DNA of 64,000 bases, from positions 47,912,074 through 47,976,073 of the forward strand of contig NC_083339.1 in NCBI RefSeq assembly GCF_019175385.1, read 5' to 3'. The DNA is from Lycium barbarum. Lineage: Eukaryota > Streptophyta > Magnoliopsida > Solanales > Solanaceae. The translations under genes and the position numbers were made by a program. Positions 34,794-45,792 of this stretch are shown one piece after another. Positions within the stretch are counted from its first letter, which is position 1. Each line of letters opens with the position of its first letter. The notes under the pieces are model-generated. The model was not told the origin of the DNA and searched no databases. It saw nothing but the letters and a program-made list of their open reading frames with translations.

Positions 34794-35079
34794 TCCTCCC
34801 CCCCCCCCCCTTTAAAACATTCGTCCTCGAATGTTGGGTTTGTCCTCTTAGTATCCCATCCAAGGTAGCCCCTTTATCCGCTTCCTTAGTTCAGATTTAT
34901 AGCCATGATCTTGTTATGCTATGGGCTCTCCCACCCTTAAGGTTTCAGCTAAGGGTCCCACGAAGTCTCTCGTCTCGACTCACTCTATTAGCCGCTAGGC
35001 TCATGCTCTACTGGTGTCGTAACACATCATGTCATAGTGATAGGAAACAACTCATATATAGGTTAAATTTACAAATAGG
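34794..35079 (-). other. 3' untranslated region of gag copy 1, with polypurine tract and hairpin
   Basis: On the minus strand a run of about 13 G (34796-34810 on the plus strand as C) directly precedes the LTR start. The hairpin AACATTCG-N4-CGAATGTT is at 34816-34835. Between gag and the tract there are only about 250 bp, and none of it is pol. Confidence 0.75.
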
Positions 35080-36481
35080 CTATCTGAAGAAGAAGATACC
35101 TGGTGGTGCATCCTGCGATGTCTCTGGAGTCGGCCTCCCACCTAAAGCATAAATACGATGTGGCCCTGCACTGGAACTAGGCGCTCCACCCCTGCCCCTA
35201 CCTCGGCCAGAAGATGTCTGGGGTCCCGTCTCAGGGGATCTTACTGCAGTTGACGACGCTGCTACCGAATTCCCAGGAATGGCACTGCCCCGCGGGCAGT
35301 CTCTAGCATAGTGGCTCGGGTCCCCGCAAGTATAGCATACACCTAGTCGACATCGTCCTACGTGACGCCTCCCACACCTAGCACATCGAGGAGGGGGCAT
35401 CACCTCCTGCCCTGACCCCGCAGGCCACTGAGAACTTGACGCATACGGAGGATTTTGTCTCTGTCTAGGGAAGGCCTCCTTACCCCGCTGAGACCCATGA
35501 AACTGCGAGGGTGCGCTGTGCTGGGGTCTGCTGCCTCTGGTGGGGCCTGTACTCTGATGCTCTGCCCTGGCCCTCTTAGGCTGGCCACCGCTCCGCTCTG
35601 AGGTGGCCTCTCGCTGACGCTTTCGATCTTCTGACCCCTGAGCATAGGCCTGAACACGAGCAATATCCATGCCCGGCTGCATTGCCACGGCCATACAAGC
35701 CTCCTGCCACTCCGGTTCTAATCCCATCACATACCGTGAATTCTATCTTCCATGTTTTGCACAATAGCAGGGGCATATCTAGCTAGAGAATCAAACTCCA
35801 CACTGTACTCTCTAATGGACATGCTACCCTGTCGTAGGTTAAGGAATCTGTCAACTCTTGCCCGCCTTAACTCAGGTGGCATGTGATGACGCAAGAAGGC
35901 ATCCAAGAATTCCTGCCAAGTCGGCGGAGGGGTGTCCCTGCCTCTCGATAGCTTCCATGACTGAAACCAATTAATTGCTATGCCCTGTAACCTGTAGGAA
36001 GCTAGCTGAACAGACTTTGTAGCTGATGCCATCATTATATCCAGAGTACGCTGCATGCCATCTATGAACTCCTGAGGGTCGACATTGGGGTCCGTGCCCT
36101 TGAATTCTGGGGGTTTAGGGCAAGGAAGTCTCGGGCCCTGGCACTAGCGGCCCTATCCGAATACTCATGGCCCCTATCCTGTCGCCCAGCTTAGGCAGCA
36201 ACTATCTGAGTTAGCAATTGTATGGCATCCTTCATCTCTCTTATCTCCTGATTCTGCACATCCGGCTGATGAACTGGAGGTACCGGTACTGGTGCTGGAG
36301 CCGGGGCTGGATCAGATGCCCCCCTGGGCCCTTCCGGAGATAGGGAACTAGGAGAACTCTGGGACCGAATATGTATTCCAGTGTAAGTCCGAGCCCTGGT
36401 AAGTCTAGGGGCTTGGCTGGCTGCCTCATCTGCAACCGCCTTGCCCTTCTGTGCCGCCGTCGCTTTACCCTTCCTAGCCAT
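35080..36481 (-). pseudogene. gag: Gag of the gag-only array, copy 1
   Basis: ATG at 36481 opens MARKGKATAAQKGKAVADEA. A Pro/Ala-rich linker and a helix (IREMKDAIQLLTQI) follow. The capsid-like core includes MQRTLDIMMASATKSVQLAS, AINWFQSWKLSRGRD and FLRHHMPPELRRARVDRFL. A basic region and zinc fingers follow: CARCGRRHVGRC and a CCHC knuckle CYTCGDPSHYARDC. The frame then ends IFFFR-stop where relatives run on into protease. Lesions: a TAA at 36191-36193 (Gln in copy 2), a 1-bp loss near 36110 and a 1-bp loss near 35734. The core is homologous to the gag at 63521. Confidence 0.88.
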
Positions 36482-36674
36482 TGCTGAAATTATACAAACA
36501 ATTGGATTAGGGACTTTACTTACGACACAGCCCTATCCGCACGATCTTTACCAAGAAAGAAAGGATGAGACCCTATTAATGTCTCGTAGCCTCCTGCTTA
36601 TAGGTGTGGTGCACAACACCCCGATAATCAAGACTCTACTAGACACCGTCTGCGAACATGCCGAGGACTGAACT

Positions 36675-36686
36675 GCTCTGATACCA
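36675..36686 (-). promoter_or_regulatory. Primer-binding site, array copy 1
   Basis: The minus strand reads TGGTATCAGAGC four bases after the LTR-E2 end (36691), matching the initiator-Met type used by most gypsy elements. Confidence 0.8.
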
Positions 36687-36690
36687 CTTC

Positions 36691-37409
36691 TGTCACGACC
36701 CGAACTAGGGCCATGACAAGCGATCGAGCTTACCCTGCCCGATGTCCCAACTTACGTCACTTGATCCACAATATGACGTTTTTTTTTTAAAGTTGTAAAC
36801 ACGATACCAAAGTCAACACGTTATTCAGAACAACTCAAGGCGTGTTACACACATACATACATACATGCGCCTGACATAGGGCCAGGCGAGCCAAAAAGCC
36901 TTACACCAATTCTGTACGACAAAATGACGACCGACAAAACCAAACAGTACTCATGACACCCACGCTGTTCGCAGACTCCTAAAGAGTATGACTTACAAGA
37001 CATATATACAAAATTATACCGAAATAAGAACAACCTCCGGACTAGTGGAGCTGTCTGACTTCCCAAAGCTGTCTCCCCCTCAAAGGCTGGATCGCCAGGT
37101 CGCGTCCCTGGACCTGCGTGGCATGAAACGCAGCCCCCGTAAAAAGGGGGTCAGTACGAGATATGTACTGAGTATGTAAAGCGATAATAAATCATAACTA
37201 GCACATAGTTTAGGGAAGAAGTGGTCGTAACCAGCCCAATACCTGCAGTCTTCGCTGATAGAAGCAGAAACGTGTACGCAAGGTCTCAACAGTCCTTAAG
37301 TAATTAACACAATCCATCCAACATATTCAAATAAGCAATGTAGTCTAACACTTTCTTTTAAGCAAATAATACGACGTAACGTACGTGCCTCTTCGGGCTC
37401 AATAATATA
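36691..37409 (-). repeat. LTR-E2, truncated middle LTR
   Basis: Only the 3'-most 719 bp of an LTR-E remain. The module is at 37114-37171. At 37406-37409 the LTR runs into gag sequence through a shared TATA, a microhomology junction. Confidence 0.82.
37114..37171 (-). promoter_or_regulatory. Triple-hairpin LTR module (LTR-E2)
   Basis: Same three perfect stems as in LTR-E3. Confidence 0.65.
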
Positions 37410-38557
37410 GCATACACCTAGTCGACATCATCCTACGTGACGCCTCCCACAACTCGCGCATCGAGGAGGGGGCATCACCTCCTGCCCTGACCCCGCAGGC
37501 CATTGAGAACTTGACGCATACGGAGGATTTTGTCTCTATCTATGGAAGGCCTCCTTACCCCGCTGAGACCCATGAAACTGTGAGGGTGCGCTGTGCTGGG
37601 GTCTGCTGCCTCTGGTGGGGCCTGTACTCTTATGCTCTGCCCTGGCCCTCTTGGGCTGGCCACCGCTCCGCTCTGAGGTGGCCTCTCGCTGACGCTTTCG
37701 ATCTTCTGACCCCTGAGCATAGGCCTGAACACGAGCTATATCCATGCCCGGCTTCATTGCCAAGGCCATACAAGCCTCCTGCCACTCCGGTTCTAATCCC
37801 ATCACATACCGGTGAATTCTATCTTCCATGTTTTGCACAATAGCAGGGGCATATCTAGCTAGAGAATCAAACTCCACACTGTACTCTCTAATGGACATGT
37901 TACCCTGTTGTAGGTTAAGGAATCTGTCGACTCTTGCCCGCCTTAACTCAGGTGGCATGTGATGACGCAAGAAGGCATCCGAGAATTCCAGCCAAGTCGG
38001 CGGAGGGGTGTCCCTGCCTCTCGATAGCTTCCATGACTGAAACCAATTAATTGCTATGCCCTGTAACCTGTAGGAAGCTAGCTGAACAAACTCTGTAGCT
38101 GATGCCCTCATTATATCCAGAGTACGCTGCATGCCATCTATGAACTCCTGAGGGTCGGCATTGGGGTCCGTGCCCTTGAATTCTGGGGGGTTTAGGGCAA
38201 GGAAGTCTCGGGCCCTGGCACTAGCGGCCCTATCCGAATACTCATGGCCCCTATCCTGTCGCCCAGCTTGGGCAGCAAGTATCTGAGTTAGCAATTGTAT
38301 GGCATCCTTCATCTCTCTTATCTCCTGATTCTGCGCATCCGGCTGATGAACTGGAGGTACCGGTACTGGTGCTGGAGCTGGGGCTGGATCAGATTCCCCC
38401 TGGGCCCTTCCGGAGATAGGGAAGTAGGAGACCTCTGGGACCGAATATGTATTCCAGTGTAAGTCCGAGCCCTGGTAAGTCTGGGGGCTTGGCTGGCTGC
38501 CTCATCTGCAACCGCCTTGCCCTTCTGTGCCGCCGTCGCTTTACCCTTCCTAGCCAT
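37410..38557 (-). pseudogene. gag: Gag of the gag-only array, copy 2
   Basis: Near-identical to copy 1 but with different damage. ATG is at 38557. The frame is lost by a small deletion near 38388-38396 in the Pro/Ala linker. It then stays open from 38312 through the capsid core and basic region to 37536, including the stretch copy 1 has broken. It ends inside the region before the CCHC knuckle, at the junction with LTR-E2. Since the lesions are not shared, both copies were probably intact before they joined. Confidence 0.85.
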
Positions 38558-38750
38558 TGCTGAAATTATACAAACAATTGGATTAGGGACTTTACTTATG
38601 ACACAGCCCTATCCGCACGATCTTTACCAAGAAAGAAAGGATGACACCCTATTAATGTCTCGTAGCCTCCTGCTTATAGGTGTGGTGCACAACACCCCGA
38701 TAATCAAGACTCTACTAGACACCGTCTGCGAACATGCCGAGGACTGAACT

Positions 38751-38762
38751 GCTCTGATACCA
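38751..38762 (-). promoter_or_regulatory. Primer-binding site, array copy 2
   Basis: Minus strand TGGTATCAGAGC, four bases after the LTR-E1 end at 38767. Confidence 0.8.
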
Positions 38763-38766
38763 CTTC

Positions 38767-41621
38767 TGTCACGACCCGAACTAGGTCCATGACAAGCGAT
38801 CGAGCTTACCCTGCCCGATGTCCCAACTTACGTCACTTGATCCACAATATGGTGTTTTTTTTTTTGAAAGTTGTAAACACGATACCAAAGTCAACACGTT
38901 ATTCAGAACGTCTCAAGGCGTGTTACACACATACATACATACATGCGCCTGACATACGGCCAGGCGAGCCAAAAAGCCTTACACCAATTCTGTACGACAA
39001 AATGACGACCGACAAAACCAAACAGTACTCATGACACCCACGCTGTTCGCAGACTCCTAAAGAGTATGACTTACAAGACATATATACAAAATTATACCGA
39101 AATAAGAACAGCCTCCGGAACTAGTGGAGCTGTCTGACTTCCCAAAGCTGTCTCCCCCTAAATAGCTGGATCGCCGGGTCGCGTCCCTGGACCTGCGTGG
39201 CATGAAACGCAGCCCCCGTAAAAAGGGGGTCAGTACGAGATATGTACTGAGTATGTAAAGTGATAATAAATCATAACTAGCACATAGTTTAGGGAAGAAG
39301 TGGTCGTAACCAGCCCAATACCTGCAGTCTTCGCTGATAGAAGCAGAAACGTGTACGCAAGGTCTCAACAGTCCTTAAGTAATTAACACAATCCATCCAA
39401 CATATTCAAATAAGCAATGTAGTCTAACACTTTCTTTCAAGCAAATAATACGACGTAACGTACGTGCCGCTTCCGGCTCAATAATATACTATAGTAGCCC
39501 CATCGGGCAGCCGCTTCCGGCATAATAATAATATAATAGCCCCATCGAGCAGCCGCTTCCGGCATAATAATAATATAATAGCCCCATCGAGCAGCCGCTT
39601 CCGGCATAATAATAATATAATATAATATATGAATTAAAATAGATCGTAGATGAAAAGCAGTGGCAAAACCTCGCACCCCTTTCGGAGTGGTTTTTTTTGA
39701 AATTAGCATACTCAGACATAAGCTGAGGCCATAGCTCGCTCAGGCATAAGCCGAGGCCATAGCTCACTCAGTGATCAGCTGAGGCCATCGCTCACTCGGA
39801 CATAAGCTGAGGCCATAGCTCGCTCAGACATGAACTGAGGTCATCGCACCCCCTTCGGAGTGGTTTTGGAAAAGGCTAGATAATAAAATATCAAACCCCC
39901 TTCGTAGTGGTTTTGAACAGTCTAAATAATAAAATATCGCACCCCCTTCGGAGTGGTTTTGAACAGTCTAGATAATAAGGCTCAATTCTACTGAATGAAT
40001 AGTGCCAAAAATATAACTCGGATTCCTATGAACGGAATGATCCCCGAGGCTCAAATCAAGACCTAGCACAACTAGGACATGCCAAAGGAAGGAAGGGGAC
40101 AGCTTTACATACCTTTCTTGCCTTTTACGATCGCCAAAGCTCAAATCCCGTTTCGTTAAAAACCTACAAATGGTCACATTTACCAGTTACTATTCATAAG
40201 GCTTGAAGTCCCAACTTTGATTTAGGATTTGCCTACCAAAATTTCGGCACCACCTCCCCTATAAACATAACATCCCTGAGACTTAGCTCGGCTTAAAGTA
40301 TCAACACAGCAACCCAACAACAACATTCACAACAACAACAAGCATCACACAACACATAATATGGCGTAACTAGCCATCGTTCCGACATAGCGTAACATCT
40401 TTCATTCCGACCTTACATTTCCAAACTAATCTTACCCTTTTCATATTCGTCACTTATCAAGGTCATTACAACATACTTCGGAGGCATATCATATCGTTTT
40501 CACCGAATATTCATAAAGTATACACAATATACAAGTTATCTACTAAGGGCATATTTCACCCACAACTTCCAATCTTTTAGCAACATGTTCATGATATGTG
40601 TCTATCTTTCAACTACATCAATGACAACCATAATTTGCCTCTTAATACTTTCATTTCCACATTTACACAAACCATAATTAGGTTGCATAATTTCCTTTAA
40701 CAACTTAAAAACCATTTTTGCATAATAACAAGAGTCATTATTCTTCCATTCGTTTCACAATATCACAATTAACATACTAGTGAAATTTAATTCACCTTCC
40801 CTCCTAGACATAGCACCACACGGCCACACACTAAAATTTCCAACTTACTCCAATTCATTCGACTTTCATTTCTAATACAATTTCTACCATAACAATGACT
40901 AGATTTCAACAAAAATTCAACTCATCATATACATGCAACATATGCATACCCACGGCCACATGCACTTCCTCCCAACACACAAAATTTTCATGCTTTTCAT
41001 TCATTCCCACACACTACAACATATATACATATATTCCATGATATAAAAATGGTAGAATTCTTACCTTTTCTCAACTCCTTCACTTGTCACCCAAGCTACT
41101 TTCTTGCCAAAGTAATTATACCACCTTGTAGAGAATCTTGCACTTAGTAGTATTACACAACAATTTCAATTTTTTTGTTCAAGATTGAAGGACTAGAAAT
41201 TTTTTCTTTTCTTTCTTTCCTTTCTTTCTCCCTTACCCGAAACCCTCTTCTTCTTTTCCTCTCAATTTCTTTTGTTTTCTTGAACCTTCTATATGATAAG
41301 TATGACTTATATAATATAATCCATTTTATAATTGTCACATGGAAATTAATGAATCCATGGACTTGGGCCATGTTGGCCGGTTGGGCCTTCCCTTTGGGCC
41401 TCATTTTTCTTATTTTTTTTTTGAGTCCAATAGGCTACATTTCGTAATTCATGAGGCAAGTTTCCAAAATGCCAATTTTGCCCTTGACCTCCTTTCGCGA
41501 TTCCACACCAACGCATTCATAGCCAACACATTCATACCAAGTAAGGTCCAAATATGGCCTTATTCATTTCAAGTCAAGTTACTTCAAATTTTTCGAATAT
41601 GCGAAGATGCCGGATGTAGCA
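38767..41621 (-). repeat. LTR-E1, 2855 bp, 5' LTR of the array
   Basis: Same ends as LTR-E3 except for one change at its start (TGCTACATCC for TGTTACATCC). The module is at 39193-39250. Three 'GCAGCCGCTTCCGGCATAAT' units lie at 39505-39630, against two in LTR-E3. It lacks about 300 bp present in LTR-E3, with the join near 39978. Confidence 0.85.
39193..39250 (-). promoter_or_regulatory. Triple-hairpin LTR module (LTR-E1)
   Basis: Three perfect stems, as in LTR-E3. Confidence 0.65.
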
Positions 41622-42949
41622 GTACTGCTACAGTGACCCGACCCGAATTTGACCCACTATTTAAGGACCAAATCTGATACAAAACCTCATTTTTCAACCA
41701 AGAGTTCTCCAAATATTTCCCAATCCTTCTAGAAAATTCTCCCAACTTCTGTCCACAAGATTTTAACGCGAATTAAGTCTAATCTCCGAATTTAAGTTTG
41801 GACAGCGCGTAGTTGCGATTATACCATCGTATTGCAGTGAATCATGGTTGGAATTCAAGGAAAATGTTGGAGATATCGTGGTACTAGCAGGAATAAGGTA
41901 TGAATCTTTCCTTATTGATATGGATATAAGTTTATTTACGGAAGTAGAGTTGTAGAATAATCGTATAGTGGATTTGTGGGTTGAGAAATTGGATAAAAAA
42001 TAGTGTAAGATATTTATGGAATATTTTGGTGTTGATAATATTGTTGTTGATGTTGGTATTGTTGTTGTTGTTGTTATTGGTTGCTTAATTGAGATTTCGG
42101 GTTAGGCATATAAACAAGGGAGATGCTGCCCGAATTTCGGCAGATTCTAAAGGGGTTTTAATTAAAGGCTTAAGACAAGTGTATGATGGTGAGCCTAATA
42201 ATAGTATGAACTTTTATATGTAGATTACAAGTCAGGAGATAAGTGGGAAGGTCAGGGAGCAAGATTCCAGGTATGCTAAGGCTAAACCCTTTCTTTCTAA
42301 AGACATGATTACTTATTATAAACCTTTGTACTATATCCATAATATGGTTGTTTCCACAAATGCTAGATGCCTATGAATCTCATGATATTATTAAGCTCAT
42401 TCATGACCTTTGAAATTATTCATTGTGATTGACCTCACCTTATGATACTTGTTCCTTCAAGGTGAGATATAGCGATGACGATAGTTCCATCGTAATAACA
42501 ATCCAATAAGTTTAGGAATGTGACTTAAGGAATGTTTTGTGGGACATGAGTAGAGTGCTAGCGAAGGATCCCTAATGAGGTATTTGATACTAGAAGAGAG
42601 ACTTATGATATATCTCAGGATTTGGCTAATGTTTAGTTAAGCGGGAAGAAGTCCTAAAGGCCTAGAAAAAAATGCTTATGAGTTTTATATGACAATATAA
42701 GCGTTGACGGATAATTGATAGTCACGAGAAGAGCTCAGAAGTGAATAGGTAAGGAATGAGTACTAGAATTTTATAAAGGGATTCTATATGAGAGACTGGA
42801 TCGGGCTGCACGTTCTGCAGCACATATATCTATATGTTGTGGCCCAAGATGTGTCATAAGTCTTATGTGATTATGTGGACATTAGTGAGTAAATGGCGGC
42901 TATGAGAACTGCATAGAGGATACTCGTAGAGGTTTGATCCTGATGTTGA

Positions 42950-43345
42950 TTATAATTACCACTGATCTACGATCAGTCGGGCAGATGATACCACCGGGCT
43001 AAGTCCGGTTGGGCAGGTATGTATTTACCAGTGGTCTACGACCAGTTGGGAAGTTATGTATTTACCACCATGCTACGGCTGGTTGGGCAGTTATGTATTT
43101 ACCACTATGTTATGGCTGGTTGGGCAGTTATTACTACCGTACTACGGCCGGTTGGGCAAATGTATATATTTACCACTGGACTGCAGCTAGTCGGGCAGTT
43201 ACCACCCCTGCTATGGCCGGTTGGGCAGTTACCGCTGATCAGTCAGGCAGTTGCGCTCTACCGTCGGGCGATAATCGGACGGGCGATTACCACCGGACTG
43301 CAGCCGATCGGGCATTTACCACTCATTAGTTGGGCAGTTAGTATA
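42950..43345 (+). repeat. Tandem repeat inside solo LTR-B
   Basis: Roughly ten degenerate units of about 36-45 bp with core 'TACGGC(C/T)GGTTGGGCAGTTA' and spacer 'TGTATTTACCAC'. Open frames here (around 43009-43363) are products of the repeat and not genes. Confidence 0.8.
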
Positions 43346-43647
43346 GGACGATTAGTAAGATAAAGGCACAGTACTGTACATAGATATGGTTAAGCATGCG
43401 AGAGTATAGAGACACATGTATCATATAAGGATCGGGTGGCTCGCCGCAACATATGTTCAGATAGCATTTGGTGATAAGGTAACTAGGACTATGGTAGGGT
43501 ATACAGACCTAGTAAAGATATCAAGAAGATGAAGAGGTATGTATACATATGCTAGATTTCCATCGGTAGTTCAGAAACGCCAGGTTGATTCTTATTCTTC
43601 TCATCTTTACTATATGGCTATTTTGTTGCACTTTCTGCCTTGCATAC

Positions 43648-43706
43648 TCAGTAAATTGCTCGTACTGCCGTCCCTTTGCTGGGGGCGCTGCGTTTCATGC
43701 CCGCAG
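43648..43706 (+). promoter_or_regulatory. Hairpin LTR module (solo LTR-B)
   Basis: HP1 has one mismatch (CAGTAA/GTACTG). HP3 CTGCG-N9-CGCAG is perfect. Confidence 0.5.
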
Positions 43707-44157
43707 GTTTTGAAATACAGCTTGACGGATCTTTCAGTAAGGATACTAGCTCAGCAGGCAGAGTCGTGGCACTCCACTAGCTCTGGAGTTGCCCTGTGAG
43801 TCAGCATGGCTGCATATGCATTTGCATGGTTATGGCAGGGCCCTGTTCCGGCCACTTTATGTCATGTATTCCTATAGAGGCTCGTAGACAGATATGCACA
43901 GTTAGATATCTTATAATTATCTTGACTTATACTATGTTGTATCATTATTAAGGATAGCCTTACCGGCACATGCACTCGAGATTAGCTTAAAGACGTACGT
44001 ATGTTATCTTTTGGGCTTGTGCACCTATGGCTTATAGTAGTTTGGTCTTATGTTGCCTTTCGAGATACAGAAAACGTGAGTTACAGTTGGTTCGCACGGT
44101 TCCCGTAGGGTGCCGAGTGCCAGTCACGCCTTACCAAGGTTAGGGCGTGACACATTG

Positions 44158-44574
44158 TTCCAGTGATTTCCTTCATCGTGAACGTGGAGCTACCTCACGA
44201 TCGCGATGACACGCGACCTGGCCCAAGAGATTTGATAGGTCTCGTGAAGGCGAGGCTTCACGTCTAGGTCGGCCCAAGGCAATTCCTATTTGCAAATGTA
44301 AGGAGGCCCACGCGAATTCAACCCTCGTGAACGCGGTACCTCCCCCACAAACGCGAAGAAAGAAACTAGTAATAGCTGAACAAGAAAATCTATTTTTTCA
44401 CAAACTTGGAATGGATACCCAAAACTCACCCGGAACCTCCCGGACACAAACCAAATATGTAGACTGAGTATAAAAAATGCTATGAACTCGCTCGCGCACT
44501 CTGGTTTCCCAAAAGAGGTTGTCTTGAGCAAGGGTTGACCATGGTCAACTCCAAAACATCCAATAGTTATAATT
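44158..44574 (-). repeat. LTR-C3, right part I
   Basis: Continuation of LTR-C3 beyond the solo LTR-B, up to the MITE. Non-coding. Confidence 0.5.
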
Positions 44575-45442
44575 GGCTTAATACCCAGATAGACCCTTAA
44601 ACTTGGCATGTTTTGTAAGATAGGCATATAAACTTATAAGGTGACCAGATAGACACTTAAACTTACTCAAAGTGTATTTTTCAAGTTTTTCAGTTGTTTT
44701 GAAAACAAAAACTATATTTTTCAAACACTCACAATTTTCATGGCCAAACAAGCCCTAAATATATCACAAAATATTTTTTAAAATGCAAAAATAAGGCAAA
44801 CGCATATACATGAGACTATAAATGTGCACTTAAACCAATAAATACTCGCTAATCGCAATTTTGCAGCTTTCAATTAACTCGATTTTTTTTTACACTTGAA
44901 TAATTAAAAAACAATAACTTTAACCAATAAAAATCCTTAAAAAAAGAAATTTCAAATTAAGAAATTTCTTTTTTTTAAGGATTTTCTTCTCGGCTTTACA
45001 GTTTTCTTAATTTGAAATTTCTTTTACACTTGAAATACTGAACTTAGAAATTTCTTAATTTGAAATTTCTTTTTTTAAGGATTTTTATTGGTTAAAGTTA
45101 TTGTTTTTTAATTATTCAAGTGTAAAAAAAGATCTGAGTTAATTGAAAGCTGCAAAATTGCGATTAGCGAGTATTTATTGGTTTAAGTGCACATTTATAG
45201 TCTCATGTATATGCGTTTGCCTTATTTTTGCATTTTAAAAAAATATTTTGTGATATATTTAGGGCTTGTTTGGCCATGAAAATTGTGAGTGTTTGAAAAA
45301 TATAGTTTTTGTTTTCAAAACAACTGAAAAACTTGAAAAATACACTTTGAGTAAGTTTAAGTGTCTATCTGGTCACCTTATAAGTTTATATGCCTATCTT
45401 ACAAAACATGCCAAGTTTAAGGGTCCATCTAGGTATTAAGCC
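44575..45442 (+). mobile_element. MULE-like foldback MITE, 868 bp
   Basis: Two arms of about 390 bp form a near-complete inverted repeat. The left end is GGCTTAATACCCAGATAGAC and the right end, inverted, is GGCTTAATACCTAGATGGAC. It is flanked by a perfect 9-bp duplication GTTATAATT (44566-44574 and 45443-45451). A 9-bp duplication with long terminal inverted repeats indicates Mutator-type transposase. There is no coding capacity. The centre has further small inverted repeats of 'GAAATTTCAAATTAAGAAATTTC'-type sequence. A transcript would fold into a long hairpin. Confidence 0.85.
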
Positions 45443-45451
45443 GTTATAATT

Positions 45452-45774
45452 CAACCAATTACCCAAATCACATCCGAACGCCTCAGGAACCGAACCAAAA
45501 GCTCAACTAGGTCATAAATGTCGTTCCAGACCTAATGGAATTGATGTAACTTCAAAAATGACAAAAATACCCCTGATGTTGACTTTGGTCAACTCTTTTC
45601 ATTTCGTCAACTTAGAACTTTCTAAAATCACCATAAGGTAATCAAAATCCGCCCAATTGCCTCAAGAACCGTGACACCCATCCCCGCAAGTCATAAACTC
45701 TAAAATAAAACTACGGGAAGGGTAATTTAGGGAAGAAAAGGTATAATGCCTGAAACGACCAAATGGGTCTTACA
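45452..45774 (-). repeat. LTR-C3, right part II
   Basis: Resumes after the MITE ('GACCTAATGGAA' as in LTR-C2 near 26890). It ends where the minus strand begins TGTAAGACCCATTTGG at 45774, close to the LTR-C2 start TGTAATGACCCGTTTTGG. Confidence 0.55.
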
Positions 45775-45792
45775 TTAAACAAAAGGGATAGC

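Larger units (their letters stand above)
31657..41621 (-). mobile_element. Gag-only LTR retrotransposon array (LTR-gag-LTR-gag-LTR)
   Basis: On the minus strand it runs: LTR-E1 (41621-38767), primer site, gag copy 2, truncated LTR-E2 (37409-36691), primer site, gag copy 1, polypurine tract, LTR-E3 (34793-31657). No protease, RT or integrase occurs anywhere. This matches the concept of TR-GAG elements: terminal repeats, gag only, proteins supplied by relatives. The tandem form with a shared middle LTR suggests unequal recombination between two related copies. It sits inside the solo LTR-B at its 31656/41622 break. I saw no exact target duplication. Confidence 0.8.
31321..44152 (+). mobile_element. 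Solo LTR-B, split by a nested array
   Basis: Starts TGTTACACCCCG at 31321 and ends GGGCGTGACA at 44152. It is flanked by CATTG on both sides (31316-31320 and 44153-44157). No internal region belongs to it, so it is a solo LTR, left by recombination between the two LTRs of a former element. Its own sequence is 31321-31656 plus 41622-44152, about 2.9 kb. Features: TATA-like CTATTTAAGG near 41660, 'GGGAGATGCTGCCCGAATTT' near 42119, a tandem repeat at 42950-43345, and the hairpin module at 43648-43706. Confidence 0.85.

Noticed and set aside
39437..39767. Open frames with repeated MPEAAARWGYY on the minus strand
   Set aside because: Produced by the 42-46-bp LTR-E tandem repeat, which is non-coding LTR sequence.
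31321..41700. Possible 5-bp duplication for the gag-only array (GCATT at 31653 versus GCAGT at 41619)
   Set aside because: Only four of five bases match, and the boundary would have to be shifted into the LTR ends.
43009..43363. Repetitive open frames with GLRPVGQL-like units
   Set aside because: They are read-outs of the tandem DNA repeat in solo LTR-B and occur in more than one frame.
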